A DNA stretch of 64,000 nt from Hahella chejuensis KCTC 2396 (lineage in GTDB: Bacteria > Pseudomonadota > Gammaproteobacteria > Pseudomonadales > Oleiphilaceae): the NCBI RefSeq assembly GCF_000012985.1, contig NC_007645.1:1488001-1552000 (forward strand). Reading direction: 5' to 3'. The notes beneath the pieces were generated by a model. The model made no database searches and was not told the origin of the DNA. It saw only the letters and a program-made list of their open reading frames with translations. The translations under genes were made by a program, and so were the position numbers. Every line of letters begins with the position of its first letter. Within the stretch, counting starts at the first letter, position 1. Of the stretch, positions 8,451-18,980 are shown one piece after another.

Positions 8451-8882
8451 TCACCATGCATCGTTGCCAGAATTCCCCCAATCGTCAGGTTTGGTCGAGG
8501 GGGGCTCCCAGAAACTTTCCTCTTTACTTGAACTCCACTCCTCAGACCTCACATGCTCCGTCGCCTGGCGTTTTTTGGGATAGCAGAAGGTACAGAGCAA
8601 ATCAGTATGGCTCCAGATGCCAGCCGGGATTACATCCAAGAAGCTGCTGGTCCAGTTTCTTGCTCTCACCCACTTGCCACAGGCGCTGCACTGGCCGCAA
8701 TCACTACTTTCACTCAAAGTGAAAGAGGAGTTTGGGAGCTTCTCTAAGCCTTCTTCCTCAAGCATGTGTTTAATTTGAGATAGAAGTTTTTCTTCTATAG
8801 ACGCTAACGTGCTGTGCTCTGGGCTTTCTTCGATATCCACAAGAAAGTTCATGCTCAGCATCACCGTTTTCTTCGTAGTCAT
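8451..8882 (-). CDS. Uncharacterised Cys-rich protein, first of a paralogous pair
   Basis: A 143-residue protein that shares its plan with the next gene: an N-terminal KKTVMLSMNFLVDIEES segment, a central CGQCSACGKW ... LLCTFCYP set that could bind zinc, and a C-terminus rich in Trp, Ser and Glu ending DDWGNSGNDAW. There is no signal peptide. The ATG at 8882 follows a GAGAAAA stretch. The function is unknown. The paired CxxC motifs suggest a zinc ribbon or treble-clef fold, but this is inference. Confidence 0.7.
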   Translation of the reverse strand: MTTKKTVMLSMNFLVDIEESPEHSTLASIEEKLLSQIKHMLEEEGLEKLPNSSFTLSESSDCGQCSACGKWVRARNWTSSFLDVIPAGIWSHTDLLCTFCYPKKRQATEHVRSEEWSSSKEESFWEPPSTKPDDWGNSGNDAW

Positions 8883-9084
8883 TATTGCAATTTTCTCGTT
8901 ATAACTTTTTGTAGGGATGACGGCAGGGAAGGTGGTGGTGACGGGCTTCCCTGCTTTTTGTTTGAGGCGATTTTCGCCGTTTCTGAAATCGATTCGCCAA
9001 TAATGCTATCCTGCGACGGGCTTGGCAATGGGGAGGTTTATAGGTGATTTTTTGTCTCTTTTTGGGCGTGAGAAGTCAGCGTTA

Positions 9085-9633
9085 ATGGTGACTATAGTTA
9101 AGGCTTGTATGTGGGCTGTGTTGCTTGCAGGAATCTGTCTGAACGCGATGGCGGCAGAGGTTGGATGCTATCGAGATGATGTCATGGCGGCGTTGTCCAC
9201 AACATTGATAGCGAGTCCAGCGGTTTCCTCTTCTGAAACCGCGCTAAAGGCTGGTTTCAGGGTGAGTCTTAAGCCTTTGACAATGGCTCGGTCAATTGGG
9301 CGGATTCGTATGGTGATCGGGGAGGTAAAGGCGGCTTCCACGCCTGGGCCGAGATTTTGGTCCGAATTCTCCTGGCCGGCGAACCACCCAGACGCATATG
9401 TGGAAGTAGAAACGTTGAACGGCGACCGAAAACGGTATGATTTCTTTGGGGATTGGGCGTTGTTTCGTTTCCTTGAGCAAGCGCGGATTACGCCTGAGAC
9501 GGTCACATCCGGCCAAGCCCAATTTGACTTTGGAGGCCTGCAAGTGACTTATCAGATAAAAACCGCTACAGCGGCGCAATTCAACGTATTGCAGAAGTTA
9601 TCCGACTATCCCTGTTCGGCATCCATGCCCTGA
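9085..9633 (+). CDS. Secreted uncharacterised protein
   Basis: A 182-residue protein with a clear signal peptide (VKACMWAVLLAGICLNAMA, cleavage likely after AMA). I chose the ATG at 9085 because it gives a proper signal peptide; an in-frame start at 9022 adds 21 residues without purpose. The mature part is predicted mixed beta and has two Cys, near each end, that could form a disulfide in the periplasm. No known domain is recognised. Confidence 0.65.
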   Translation: MVTIVKACMWAVLLAGICLNAMAAEVGCYRDDVMAALSTTLIASPAVSSSETALKAGFRVSLKPLTMARSIGRIRMVIGEVKAASTPGPRFWSEFSWPANHPDAYVEVETLNGDRKRYDFFGDWALFRFLEQARITPETVTSGQAQFDFGGLQVTYQIKTATAAQFNVLQKLSDYPCSASMP

Positions 9634-9669
9634 GTCGATTTTCAGGGGCGATTTAAGCTTGACGGGAGA

Positions 9670-10428
9670 TTAGCTGGACTCACTCTCCTGGATGCCGAAG
9701 GCCTTGAGAATTTCCAGCGGTAACGGGAACGCGATGGTGTTGGTTTTGTCGCTGGCGATTTCCGTGAGCGTTTGCAGATAGCGTAGCTGAATCGCTTGCG
9801 GTTGTTTGGCGAGAATAGAGGCGGCCTCGCGCAGTTTTTCCGATGCTTCCAACTCTCCGGTGGCGTGAATGACCTTGGCGCGCCGAATACGTTCCGCTTC
9901 CGCCTGTTTGGCGATGGCGCGAATCATGCGCTCATCCAGATCCACATGTTTGATTTCCACGTTGGAGACTTTGATTCCCCAGCCGTCGGTCTGGACGTCA
10001 AGGATGCGCTGAATATCCTCATTCAGGTCCTCCCGCGACGCCAGCATCTCATCCAGCTCGTGTTGACCGAGCACAGAACGCAGCGTGGTTTGCGCCAGTT
10101 GACTGGTGGCTTCGTTGTAATTCTCCACGTTAATGACGCTTTTCTGTGGGTCCAGAACCCGATAGTACACCACTGCGTTGACCTTAACGGAGACGTTGTC
10201 CCGGGATATTACGTCCTGCGTCGGCACATCCATGACCACAATTCTCAAATCGACTCGCACCATTTGTTGAATGATGGGGACAATAACAATCAGACCGGGA
10301 CCTTTCACTTTATAAAAGCGGCCCAGCAGGAAAACCACTGCGCGTTCATATTCGCGCATGACTCGGAACATCGTCAGCAGCAGGGAGAGCGCAATAATAA
10401 CCAGCGCCATGACAACATAAGCGATCAT
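9670..10428 (-). CDS. Slipin / SPFH-domain membrane protein
   Basis: A 252-residue stomatin-like protein: one N-terminal membrane helix (about residues 2-25), then the SPFH/band-7 domain ([41 protein letters not shown]) and a helical tail ([12 protein letters not shown]). The ATG at 10428 overlaps the stop of the NfeD gene as ATGA, which fixes the start and shows translational coupling. Slipins and NfeD proteins are a conserved operon pair thought to organise membrane microdomains or protease activity. Confidence 0.9.
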   Translation of the reverse strand: MIAYVVMALVIIALSLLLTMFRVMREYERAVVFLLGRFYKVKGPGLIVIVPIIQQMVRVDLRIVVMDVPTQDVISRDNVSVKVNAVVYYRVLDPQKSVINVENYNEATSQLAQTTLRSVLGQHELDEMLASREDLNEDIQRILDVQTDGWGIKVSNVEIKHVDLDERMIRAIAKQAEAERIRRAKVIHATGELEASEKLREAASILAKQPQAIQLRYLQTLTEIASDKTNTIAFPLPLEILKAFGIQESESS

Positions 10429-11885
10429 GAGATAGCCTCCACTTCCAGGGTCAATCCCTGGATTCCTGTGATTCTGAGTTTTTGGCCTTGCTTCACTGGT
10501 GTCTCGCAATAGGCCATCCATAATTGTCCTTGAGCCGCGACTCTGCCTGATCCATCAAAATCGGCAATGGCTTCCGCCAGCGATCCAACAAGGGTTTCTG
10601 CGCCGGACACCAGCGCTTGCTTTCTCGACTTCAGGGCGAAATGCAACAACATGCTAAGCACCAGGACAGATAGGGCGGCGACGGCGATGATGACGGGCAG
10701 GGCGATTTGATAGGCGGGTAAGTGAGTGTCCATCAGCATGACGGAGCCGAGAATAAACGCCGCAACGCCGCCCAGACCCAAGGCGCCGAAGCTTGGCGCA
10801 AAGCTTTCCGCAGTCATCAGCGCGACTCCCAGCAATATGAGCCCCAATCCCGCGTAGCTGATAGGCAACAGCTGTAATGCATACAGGCCGGTCAGCAGGC
10901 AAATTGCGCCGAGGATGCCAGGAAGCGCCGCTCCGGGGTTATAGGCTTCCAGCAGCAGTCCATAAATGCCGATCAGCAACAGGATATAGGCGACACTGGG
11001 ATCAGTGATAATCGCGAGAAAGCGGTTGCGCCAATCCGGCTCGATAGGGTTCAATTCATATCCAGACAGTTTTAAGGTCACCGCCCCGTTATCAAGTTTG
11101 ACTTCCCTCCCTTCCAGTTGGGCCAGCAGTTGCTCCGTTGAGTCCGCCATCATATCAACGACGTTCATTTGCAACGCCTCCTCCGCACTCAGACTGGCGG
11201 CGTCGCGCACGGCTTGCTCAGCCCACTCGGTGTTGCGTCCCCGCAGTTTCGCCAAGCCCTGAATATAAGCGACAGCGTCATTGATCTGCTTGTGTTCCAG
11301 CGTGCTGAGCCCTTTCTCGTCGCCTTCTGCGTCGGTGTCAGGCTTTGATGGCGAGGATGAAGGGGCGGTGATTGATATCGGCGTGGCGGCTCCCAGATTA
11401 GTGGCGGGAGCCATGGCGGCGATATGTGAGCTAAAGAGGATGTAGGTTCCGGCGCTGGCCGCTCTGGCGCCTTTGGGGTAAACGTAGGCGGCGACCGGAG
11501 TGGAGGAGGCCAGAATCGCCTGAATCATATCGCGCATGGATTTATCCAGTCCGCCGGGGGTGTCCAGGCGCAACAGGAAGAGAGAGGCGCCCGCTTCATT
11601 GGCTTCTTCTAATGCGCGCATGAACAAATCCGCGCTGGCGGGTCCAATGGCTCCCTGTATATCAAGCGTCCATACCTGGGGCGGGTGTCTGGCGGATGCA
11701 TTCACATTGCTTGTTTCTGCGGCCAGGGTTTCTGCGGTAAAAGACGAAAAGAAGAAAGAAGCGGAGATCGCGAAATAGAGCAGCCAAAACAATCTTGCGG
11801 GAAGCTGCATGCAAAAACGCAACCCCGAAGCGGTCGGCGTCCTACGCCGGACTGCAAACAAATTTGATCGCATATCCCTGGTCAT
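10425..11885 (-). CDS. NfeD-family membrane-bound ClpP-class serine protease
   Basis: A long-form NfeD protein of up to 486 residues: a signal or membrane segment near residues 28-50, a ClpP/SppA-like protease domain ([31 protein letters not shown] with the likely nucleophile Ser), several membrane helices (about 285-410) and a C-terminal OB-fold NfeD domain. Long-form NfeD proteases are reported to cut the C-terminal part of partner slipins; the slipin is the next gene and overlaps by 4 bases. Start uncertain: ATGs at 11873 and 11810 are alternatives. Confidence 0.88.
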   Translation of the reverse strand: MTRDMRSNLFAVRRRTPTASGLRFCMQLPARLFWLLYFAISASFFFSSFTAETLAAETSNVNASARHPPQVWTLDIQGAIGPASADLFMRALEEANEAGASLFLLRLDTPGGLDKSMRDMIQAILASSTPVAAYVYPKGARAASAGTYILFSSHIAAMAPATNLGAATPISITAPSSSPSKPDTDAEGDEKGLSTLEHKQINDAVAYIQGLAKLRGRNTEWAEQAVRDAASLSAEEALQMNVVDMMADSTEQLLAQLEGREVKLDNGAVTLKLSGYELNPIEPDWRNRFLAIITDPSVAYILLLIGIYGLLLEAYNPGAALPGILGAICLLTGLYALQLLPISYAGLGLILLGVALMTAESFAPSFGALGLGGVAAFILGSVMLMDTHLPAYQIALPVIIAVAALSVLVLSMLLHFALKSRKQALVSGAETLVGSLAEAIADFDGSGRVAAQGQLWMAYCETPVKQGQKLRITGIQGLTLEVEAIS

Positions 11886-12036
11886 GGCGTTAAGTATAAA
11901 CGCAGACTGTCAATTTATCTTTCTGTGGTAACTTCGGGATGAGCCCAGAAAGGTAACACCTTGTTTTAAATGTATTATGTGGATTAGCTTTTCACTATAA
12001 TCCCGCCCTTTTGACCTCATTACAGGGAGCCATAAT

Positions 12037-13776
12037 TTGGATATGAGCAGTTCTAGCGTTTTTTTCTTCAGAAAAATCAATCAGGGCCTTCGTTACTCCT
12101 CCGTTTTGCTTTTGTCCATGATGGTGGTCGCTTGTGGCGGCGGTGGAGGTTCTGGAAGCGATGATAAGGCGCCCGTGACAACCACGCCTGTGACTGATAG
12201 CGATGGCGGGAACGCTGGCGGCGGCAATAATGGTCAAGTGGATGACGGCAATGATGGGCAAACGGATGGCGGAAGTGATGGCCAAGTAGATGGCGGTAAT
12301 GATGGTCAAGTGGACGACGGAAATGGCGATGGAAATAATGTTCCAACAGATCCAACAGATCCAACAGATCCAACAGATCCAGTAGAGAAACTGGTAATTA
12401 ATGCTTATGAGAGAGATAGCGTAGAACTCTCGAGAGACAGCCTAAGTGAAGTTTATACATGGGTTCAGGTGAGCGGGCCGACCGTTGAGAAAACCGATAT
12501 AGATCTAAATCATATCTCCTACAAGATGCCGGAGGTTGATGCGGATGCGGAAGTCATAGTTGAGGAGTCCGCCAAGGGCGCTACAGGGGAGAAAAGAACT
12601 CGCGATATCAAGATCGTGTTGAAAGCCTATCCCATGCTGGATGACGTCGACCTGGCTCCGGAGTTTAAGTCCTGCATCAAAGAGACTTTTCATGAGGAAA
12701 AGAAAAAAGACATCGGTTATGTACGCGAAATTTACTGCCCAGATGTCAAAGTTGACAACATCCGAGGCGTAGCGGAGTTTGTAAATCTGGAGTCGTTTAA
12801 TCTCCATAGCTATAGCCCGCAAACAGTTACTGGCTCTGAGGAGCTTTTAAAACTAACCAGGCTTCGGTTATTAAGACTGGAAAAAGTCACTTTAGATGAT
12901 ATGCATATCATTGAAAAAATAACTGATTTGACCACATTGGAGTTAGTGGGTCTCAACTTGGAAGAGCTTGATATATGGTCCAAGTTAACCCAGTTGAACG
13001 AAGTGGATATTCATGGAAGTACTATTTCATCTTTAGAGCCGATTATTTCGCACCCAGGCGTCGCTTATCTCACGATCAGTGCGGGACAGCTAAACTCCAT
13101 TGAGCAACTGTCTGATTTCCCTGCGTACAATTATTTGAATATATACGGCTTAAAACAGAATGAAGCGGAATACCTCGCCAACCTTAAGGATCTAAAACAG
13201 TTAGCTTTGAAAGAGGCAGTGGTTTACGATTTTTCCTTTCTTGAAGATATGACTCGGCTGACCTATTTGAGCATATCGACATCTTCGGCCATTGATAACC
13301 TCTCTTTTTTGGCGAAGCTTACGAACCTGAGATCTCTCATGATTGAGGCCAAAGGCAACGTCAGCATGGCGCCTTTGACGCAATTGAAAGGCTTGGATTA
13401 TTTGTATCTTGATGGACTGAGTGTGACGGATTTGGACAGGCTTTATGAGCTTGAGTCTGTGAAGTCACTCAATTTTGCGAATAATAAGATTCAGGACTTC
13501 TCTGTTATTGGACTGATGCCTTGGATTGAAACCTTGTACATAGCAGGTAACCCAGTTACTTCCGTGAAATTTATGGAGAATAATCTGGGAGTTAGATCGT
13601 TGACGCTGGCCAGAACGCCGTTAAATGACATTGATGTCGTTTTTGGCCTGCCTAATCTTAAAACGCTGACATTGTACGACAGTAATTCTATTTCCTGTGC
13701 GCAAATCGAGAAAATTAAAGAGGAGCTGGAGTTAGATCGTTTTGACGCACCCAGGTCTTGCGACAACGCTCTTTAA
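12037..13776 (+). CDS. Leucine-rich-repeat lipoprotein
   Basis: A 579-residue surface or periplasmic lipoprotein. The signal sequence ends in the lipobox VVAC, followed by a Gly-rich stretch, a low-complexity Gly/Asp/Asn/Gln linker (units like GQVDDGND) and a PTD repeat. From about residue 240 there are roughly a dozen internalin-type leucine-rich repeats of about 20-22 residues (for example LKQLALKEA, LTYLSIST, LDYLYLDGL), ending in a Cys-containing cap. The TTG at 12037 has GGGAG 7 bases upstream; an ATG at 12043 is also possible. LRR lipoproteins usually bind proteins; the ligand is unknown. GC is lower than in the neighbours. Confidence 0.8.
   Translation: MDMSSSSVFFFRKINQGLRYSSVLLLSMMVVACGGGGGSGSDDKAPVTTTPVTDSDGGNAGGGNNGQVDDGNDGQTDGGSDGQVDGGNDGQVDDGNGDGNNVPTDPTDPTDPTDPVEKLVINAYERDSVELSRDSLSEVYTWVQVSGPTVEKTDIDLNHISYKMPEVDADAEVIVEESAKGATGEKRTRDIKIVLKAYPMLDDVDLAPEFKSCIKETFHEEKKKDIGYVREIYCPDVKVDNIRGVAEFVNLESFNLHSYSPQTVTGSEELLKLTRLRLLRLEKVTLDDMHIIEKITDLTTLELVGLNLEELDIWSKLTQLNEVDIHGSTISSLEPIISHPGVAYLTISAGQLNSIEQLSDFPAYNYLNIYGLKQNEAEYLANLKDLKQLALKEAVVYDFSFLEDMTRLTYLSISTSSAIDNLSFLAKLTNLRSLMIEAKGNVSMAPLTQLKGLDYLYLDGLSVTDLDRLYELESVKSLNFANNKIQDFSVIGLMPWIETLYIAGNPVTSVKFMENNLGVRSLTLARTPLNDIDVVFGLPNLKTLTLYDSNSISCAQIEKIKEELELDRFDAPRSCDNAL
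12343..12378 (+). repeat. Tandem 9-bp repeat, four copies
   Basis: CCAACAGAT is repeated four times without interruption inside the LRR lipoprotein gene and encodes a PTD linker. The identical copies suggest recent slippage. Each unit is in frame, so length change would only stretch the linker. Confidence 0.9.
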
Positions 13777-13778
13777 GC

Positions 13779-14270
13779 TCAAATAAACTCCGCCCCCGAT
13801 CTTTCCGCCTGTAGCGGGAAGTTGGGGAGGAGTATTTGTTGCAGGAGGCGGCGGAAGGCGGGGTCTTTTTCGCTCAATAATTCGGCTTTTTTCTGGGCTT
13901 CGGTTTGAATCTGGCGGTTCAGGGTTTTCACCAGCTCATGAAATTCGGCCAGGGTTCCCGCCCAGTGCAGGCCGTTGTTCAGGACGTTGTCGTCTTCCGG
14001 GGAGCCGCGCTCCGCGTAGACATTGCGATAACATTGCGCGATGTCCTCCACCCAGCCGTTGAGGCTGAGTTTCAAGTCGATTATATTGCCGCGTTGGCTG
14101 GCCAGGGATTCTTGTTTTCTCAGATAGGGCCTGAAAACGGCGCTCAATGTCTGCGTCATTTTCTCCCTTTCAGATTCGCAGGCGGACAGCTCCGTCGCAG
14201 CGCCCCGTTCCGTCATCAGCGCCAGGGCGGCTATGCTAAGGATTAAAAGAGTCGGAGGATGGACTCGCAT
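13779..14270 (-). CDS. Secreted uncharacterised protein
   Basis: A 163-residue protein with an N-terminal signal peptide (PPTLLILSIAALALM) and a mature part predicted to be mostly helical, with two Cys. It converges on the LRR lipoprotein gene with 2 bases between stops. No domain is recognised; the helical character (EKMTQTLSAVFRPYLRKQ, LVKTLNRQIQTEAQ) suggests a small periplasmic helical bundle. Confidence 0.6.
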   Translation of the reverse strand: MRVHPPTLLILSIAALALMTERGAATELSACESEREKMTQTLSAVFRPYLRKQESLASQRGNIIDLKLSLNGWVEDIAQCYRNVYAERGSPEDDNVLNNGLHWAGTLAEFHELVKTLNRQIQTEAQKKAELLSEKDPAFRRLLQQILLPNFPLQAERSGAEFI

Positions 14271-14440
14271 CGTACCCGCCCGTCAGCAATGCATGAAGGA
14301 ATGCCGCTGAGATGTGGCGATATGTGGGTTGGGTCGCTTTAACGACATCGTCAGCGGCATAATTTAAACATAGTCCAAATATTGTGGATTGGCGAAATCT
14401 CCAATGTTTGTCGTCAGGATATGAAGTACAGGACGCAGCT

Positions 14441-15358
14441 ATGTCTCAGGAATTTTCGCGCAATACTAACGAGTCTCTGGCGTTGCGCTATGGATTGTCC
14501 GCTGTTCTGCTGTGGTCTACCGTGGCCACCGCGTTCAAGCTGGCGCTGGCGCAGCAAAGCGTCAGCCAACTGGTATTTTTCGCCAGCCTGACATCCGTAT
14601 TGGCATTGGGGGCGGCGCTGCTCTGGCAGGGGCGTCTTGCCGAGGCGATGCGTTCATTGCGGGAAAATGGCTGGCGGGCGCTGTGTTTCGGTTTATTGAA
14701 TCCGCTACTGTACTATCACATCCTGTTTTACGCCTACGATCTGCTTCCGGCACAGGTGGCGCAGCCCATCAACTACACTTGGGCGTTGATGCTGGCGTTT
14801 CTCGCCGTTCCGTTTCTCGGTCACAGGCTGACGCGCTTAGATGTGATAGCCATGCTGGTGAGCTACAGCGGCGTAGTGGTGATCTCCTTTGGCGGCGATG
14901 ACAGCGGGCGCCCCTTAAACCTAATAGGTATTGCGCTGGCTTTGGTCAGCACCCTGGTCTGGGCGGCGTATTGGATTCTGAACTCCAGAGACAAGCGCGA
15001 TCCTGTGATTGGTCTGTTCCAGAACTTTTTACTGGCGACGCCATGCGCCGCGATTCTGGCTTGGCCTTTGAATCTGGCCCCCGCAGCCTTGGGGGGCGCT
15101 ATCTACATCGGCCTGTTCGAGATGGGGGTGACCTTCATGTTGTGGCTGATGGCGATGAAATATACGCGCCACGCCAGCCGCATCAGTAATCTGATATTTA
15201 TCTCGCCGTTTATTTCTCTGCTGCTGATTCACTTTATTCTGGGCGAGAAAATTCACATGCTGACCCTGGTTGGGCTTGGCTTTATTGTCGCCGGTCTGGC
15301 GATTCAGGCGCGCTCCGCTAAAAAAGGGCGGGCATCCGAACCTTTGTTGACTGAATGA
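14441..15358 (+). CDS. EamA/DMT-family transporter
   Basis: A 305-residue inner-membrane protein with about ten membrane helices in two EamA repeats, typical of drug/metabolite exporters (amino acids, nucleotides, sugars). The ATG at 14441 has AGGA 7 bases upstream and starts the protein just before helix 1; an earlier in-frame start at 14384 adds 19 polar residues. Its stop overlaps the start region of ychJ, so the two are probably co-transcribed. Substrate unknown. Confidence 0.88.
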   Translation: MSQEFSRNTNESLALRYGLSAVLLWSTVATAFKLALAQQSVSQLVFFASLTSVLALGAALLWQGRLAEAMRSLRENGWRALCFGLLNPLLYYHILFYAYDLLPAQVAQPINYTWALMLAFLAVPFLGHRLTRLDVIAMLVSYSGVVVISFGGDDSGRPLNLIGIALALVSTLVWAAYWILNSRDKRDPVIGLFQNFLLATPCAAILAWPLNLAPAALGGAIYIGLFEMGVTFMLWLMAMKYTRHASRISNLIFISPFISLLLIHFILGEKIHMLTLVGLGFIVAGLAIQARSAKKGRASEPLLTE

Positions 15359-15366
15359 GAGTAGTT

Positions 15367-15810
15367 ATGAATAACCTGTGCCCCTGTAATTCCGGCTCGC
15401 CTTATCAAGAGTGCTGCCAGCCGCTGCATTCCGGTAAGGCTGCGGAGACGCCGGAACAGCTGATGAGATCCCGGTATACCGCCTTTGCGATGGGGTTGAT
15501 GGAGTACCTGCAGCAGACATGGTGCGCGCAGCATCGCCCGGCGGATTTGCAGCCGAACGAAAGCATCCAGTGGAAGCGTTTGGAAGTGCTGGATAGGGGC
15601 GCGGAAGGCGATCAGGGCTGGGTAAAATTTCGCGCCACGTTTCAGGAAGGCGACAAATGGATGCAGTTGCAGGAACGCTCCCGCTTCATTAAAGAGCAAG
15701 GGCGCTGGTTGTATGTGGATGGCGACGCAACCTGGACGGCATTAAGCGTCGGCAGGAACGATCCCTGTCCCTGCGGCAGCGGTAAGAAGAACAAAAAATG
15801 TTGCGAGTGA
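15367..15810 (+). CDS. ychJ: YchJ-family protein with SEC-C zinc motifs
   Basis: A 147-residue YchJ/UPF0225 protein: an N-terminal SEC-C motif CPCNSGSPYQECC, a central NTF2-like domain (about residues 30-120) and a C-terminal SEC-C motif CPCGSGKKNKKCC that should bind one zinc, as in SecA tails. The role of YchJ is not established. The ATG at 15367 follows GAGAG; an earlier start at 15355 overlaps the transporter stop. Length is normal. Confidence 0.9.
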   Translation: MNNLCPCNSGSPYQECCQPLHSGKAAETPEQLMRSRYTAFAMGLMEYLQQTWCAQHRPADLQPNESIQWKRLEVLDRGAEGDQGWVKFRATFQEGDKWMQLQERSRFIKEQGRWLYVDGDATWTALSVGRNDPCPCGSGKKNKKCCE

Positions 15811-15818
15811 GCCCTGTC

Positions 15819-16895
<1,077 letters not shown>

Positions 16896-16920
16896 TGTCG
16901 CGCTTATCCGATGCGATCTC

Positions 16921-18027
16921 TTAATGCGGAATTTCGCCTTTGATTCCCTGCACATACCAATTCATGCCAGCGACTTCTTGGTGAGACAGCGCTTCACCGG
17001 CGGGAGCTTTTAATTCACCTTTCTGGTTGTAGATGGGGCCGGTGAAGGGTTTCAGTTCGCCAGACTTGATGTCGGCGATCATGGTTTCCGCTTCTTTCAC
17101 CACATCAGCCGGAATCGCTTTGTTGAACGCCGGCAACAGGATCATGTCTTCCGCCATGCCGCCCCAGTAATCGCGGGGTTTCCAGGTTCCGTCCATAACG
17201 CTTTGCACGGTGTGAATATAGTGATAGGACCAGTCATCCACGACCGACACCAGATGCGCTTTCGGACCGAAGCGGGACATATCGGAGGATTGCCCGACGG
17301 CGTATACGCCGCGCTGTTCAGCCACTTGCATGGCGGCGGGGCTGTCTGTGTGCTGCAGGATGACGTCGACGCCCTGGTCGATCATGACATTGGCGGCTTC
17401 CGCCTCTTTCGCCGGGTCGAACCAACTGCTGACCCAGAGAATCTTCAGTTCGTAATCCGGATTGACCTTGTTCATGGCCAGACGCACGGCGTTGATATCG
17501 CGAATCACTTCAGGAATGGGGAAGGAGGCGATATAACCGAGTTTGCCGGTTTTACTCATTTTCGCCGCCACATAGCCGGATACGTAGCGTCCTTCATAGG
17601 TATTGGAAATATAAGTGCTGACGTTCTTGGTGCGCTTGTAGCCAGTGGCGTGCTCGAATACGACATTAGGAAACTGGGCGGCGACTTTCAGAGTGGGGTT
17701 CATGAAACCGAAGGAGGTGGTGAAAATAACTTTATGACCCGACTTCGCCAGATTGCGGATCACCCGCTCTGCGTCGGCGCCCTCCGGTACATTTTCCACA
17801 TAAGCCGTTTTTACTTTGTCGCCGAAATGTTTTTCCAGCGCCAGGCGGCCTTGATCGTGTTGATAGGACCAGCCGTGATCGCCGATGGGGCCGACATAGA
17901 CAAACCCTACTTTAAAGGGCTCCTCTGCGTTGCTGATGCTTGACGCCATTAGCGCCACCGCGCCGAAAACGGCGATCAGCGGTCGACGGGCTTTTTTGAG
18001 TAACGCAGTAATGCTGACATTCAACAT
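16921..18027 (-). CDS. BMP-family ABC transporter substrate-binding protein
   Basis: A 368-residue periplasmic binding protein of the BMP/PnrA family, with a signal peptide (about residues 12-34, cleavage near SNAEE) and a two-lobe fold (VGFVYVGPIGDHGWSYQHDQG, KSGHKVIFTTSFGF, DVILQHTDSPAAMQ). BMP proteins bind purine nucleosides or related compounds for ABC import. No permease or ATPase gene is in the window, so it depends on distant components. The adjacent adenine deaminase supports a purine substrate. Confidence 0.88.
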   Translation of the reverse strand: MLNVSITALLKKARRPLIAVFGAVALMASSISNAEEPFKVGFVYVGPIGDHGWSYQHDQGRLALEKHFGDKVKTAYVENVPEGADAERVIRNLAKSGHKVIFTTSFGFMNPTLKVAAQFPNVVFEHATGYKRTKNVSTYISNTYEGRYVSGYVAAKMSKTGKLGYIASFPIPEVIRDINAVRLAMNKVNPDYELKILWVSSWFDPAKEAEAANVMIDQGVDVILQHTDSPAAMQVAEQRGVYAVGQSSDMSRFGPKAHLVSVVDDWSYHYIHTVQSVMDGTWKPRDYWGGMAEDMILLPAFNKAIPADVVKEAETMIADIKSGELKPFTGPIYNQKGELKAPAGEALSHQEVAGMNWYVQGIKGEIPH

Positions 18028-18408
18028 CGTAATTTATGCTCCCGGATCGTGTTTTTTGTTTATTGACGGCGGGTAGCCTGTGCTCAGCGGCCACCGCTGA
18101 TGCAGAAGCAATTTTATGACCAGCCGGACAGGTTTTCGGAAACTTCCGCCGTATTCCGCGACGGGCTGCGTCACCGGCGATTCACTCAAGCGCCGATATT
18201 GAACCTTTGCGTATCTGAAGTCGATATATGCCCTCAATTGGGGCGAGTAGCACTCTGGCGCAGCAAAGGGTATGGAGCCCAAGTCCGTCGTTTCGATGAG
18301 TAATCTGACCCATGCAGTTAAGGCCTGATTTAAGTTCGCGCATGACGCCTTCGTTCTTCCCGACGAACGCCATGCGCGCTTTTTCATCGGATGATAAGGA
18401 GGTCTGTT
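18028..18408. other. Intergenic region with no recognised gene
   Basis: This 381-base gap holds the BMP gene promoter and the leader of the broken gene at 18409. Several short frames cross it but none has a ribosome site or recognisable protein. It is rich in short inverted repeats and ends in a terminator-like hairpin. Confidence 0.4.
18337..18384 (+). terminator. Terminator-like hairpin just before the gene at 18409
   Basis: CGCGCATG (from 18337) pairs with CATGCGCG (18371-18378), with an inner CGTTC/GAACG stem, and the run CTTTTTC follows. It sits about 25 bases ahead of the start codon on the same strand, the usual place for an attenuator, but no aptamer is recognised upstream. Confidence 0.45.
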
Positions 18409-18941
18409 ATGCAATCGATAGCTCAGAGCCATGAATATTCGGAATACGTCAGCGAATTGAAACGCTGGTTTCCGCAAGACCGCTCCGTTTCACAGGAAAG
18501 TCCCGTACCTCCCCATACTTTTGAATTCGCCCTGGCGTTGGCGGGCGCAGTATCCGGCGGCGCCGGGACTGGCGGACAAGGACTCCCTGGCCCATATCCT
18601 GCTGGGGTTGTTGAGTGGTCTCAAGAATCAAACCCGGTTTGATTGTCAGGACATTCATCTGGCGGACTCTGGCGATATTTACTCTCGTTTTCTGGTGGCG
18701 CCCAGGCGTCCCGGGAAAAAGGGAAGGCTGGATATCGCCGCTGGCGGAAGGATGGATTCGGGACCGCCTGGACGGAGTGTTGCCGCAAGTGCTGGAGGAA
18801 ATGTGCGGCGTTTCCTCTGGATGGCGGGGGACGTTGTTAAAGCTCGGCGTCGGTCTCTGTGAGCGGCCGGTAAAGGCGAAGCTGGTGGACAGGGTGATGC
18901 GGGAGCTGCGCGGGGCGATGCGCGAGATGTCTGAAGGATAA
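18409..18941 (+). pseudogene. Frameshifted uncharacterised gene
   Basis: A good ribosome site (GGAGG) precedes the ATG at 18409. The protein reads MQSIAQSHEYSEYVSELKRW in frame 1, then sensible sequence continues in the next frame (ADKDSLAHILLGLLSGLKN, about 18560-18700), then in the third frame (EGWISPLAEGWIRDRLDG, to 18941). Each change is +1. The second coincides with an AAAAA run near 18716; the first is in a GC-rich stretch near 18545-18565. The result would be a protein of about 175 residues. Real mutations, sequencing errors or programmed shifts could explain it. The family is not recognised. Confidence 0.5.
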
Positions 18942-18980
18942 GGCCGACGCCCGTCGCCGGGCGCCGGGACCTGATCAGGC

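Noticed and set aside
18034-18477. 147-residue open frame on the minus strand
   Set aside because: No good ribosome site, basic and disordered composition, and it overlaps the start of the better-supported broken gene.
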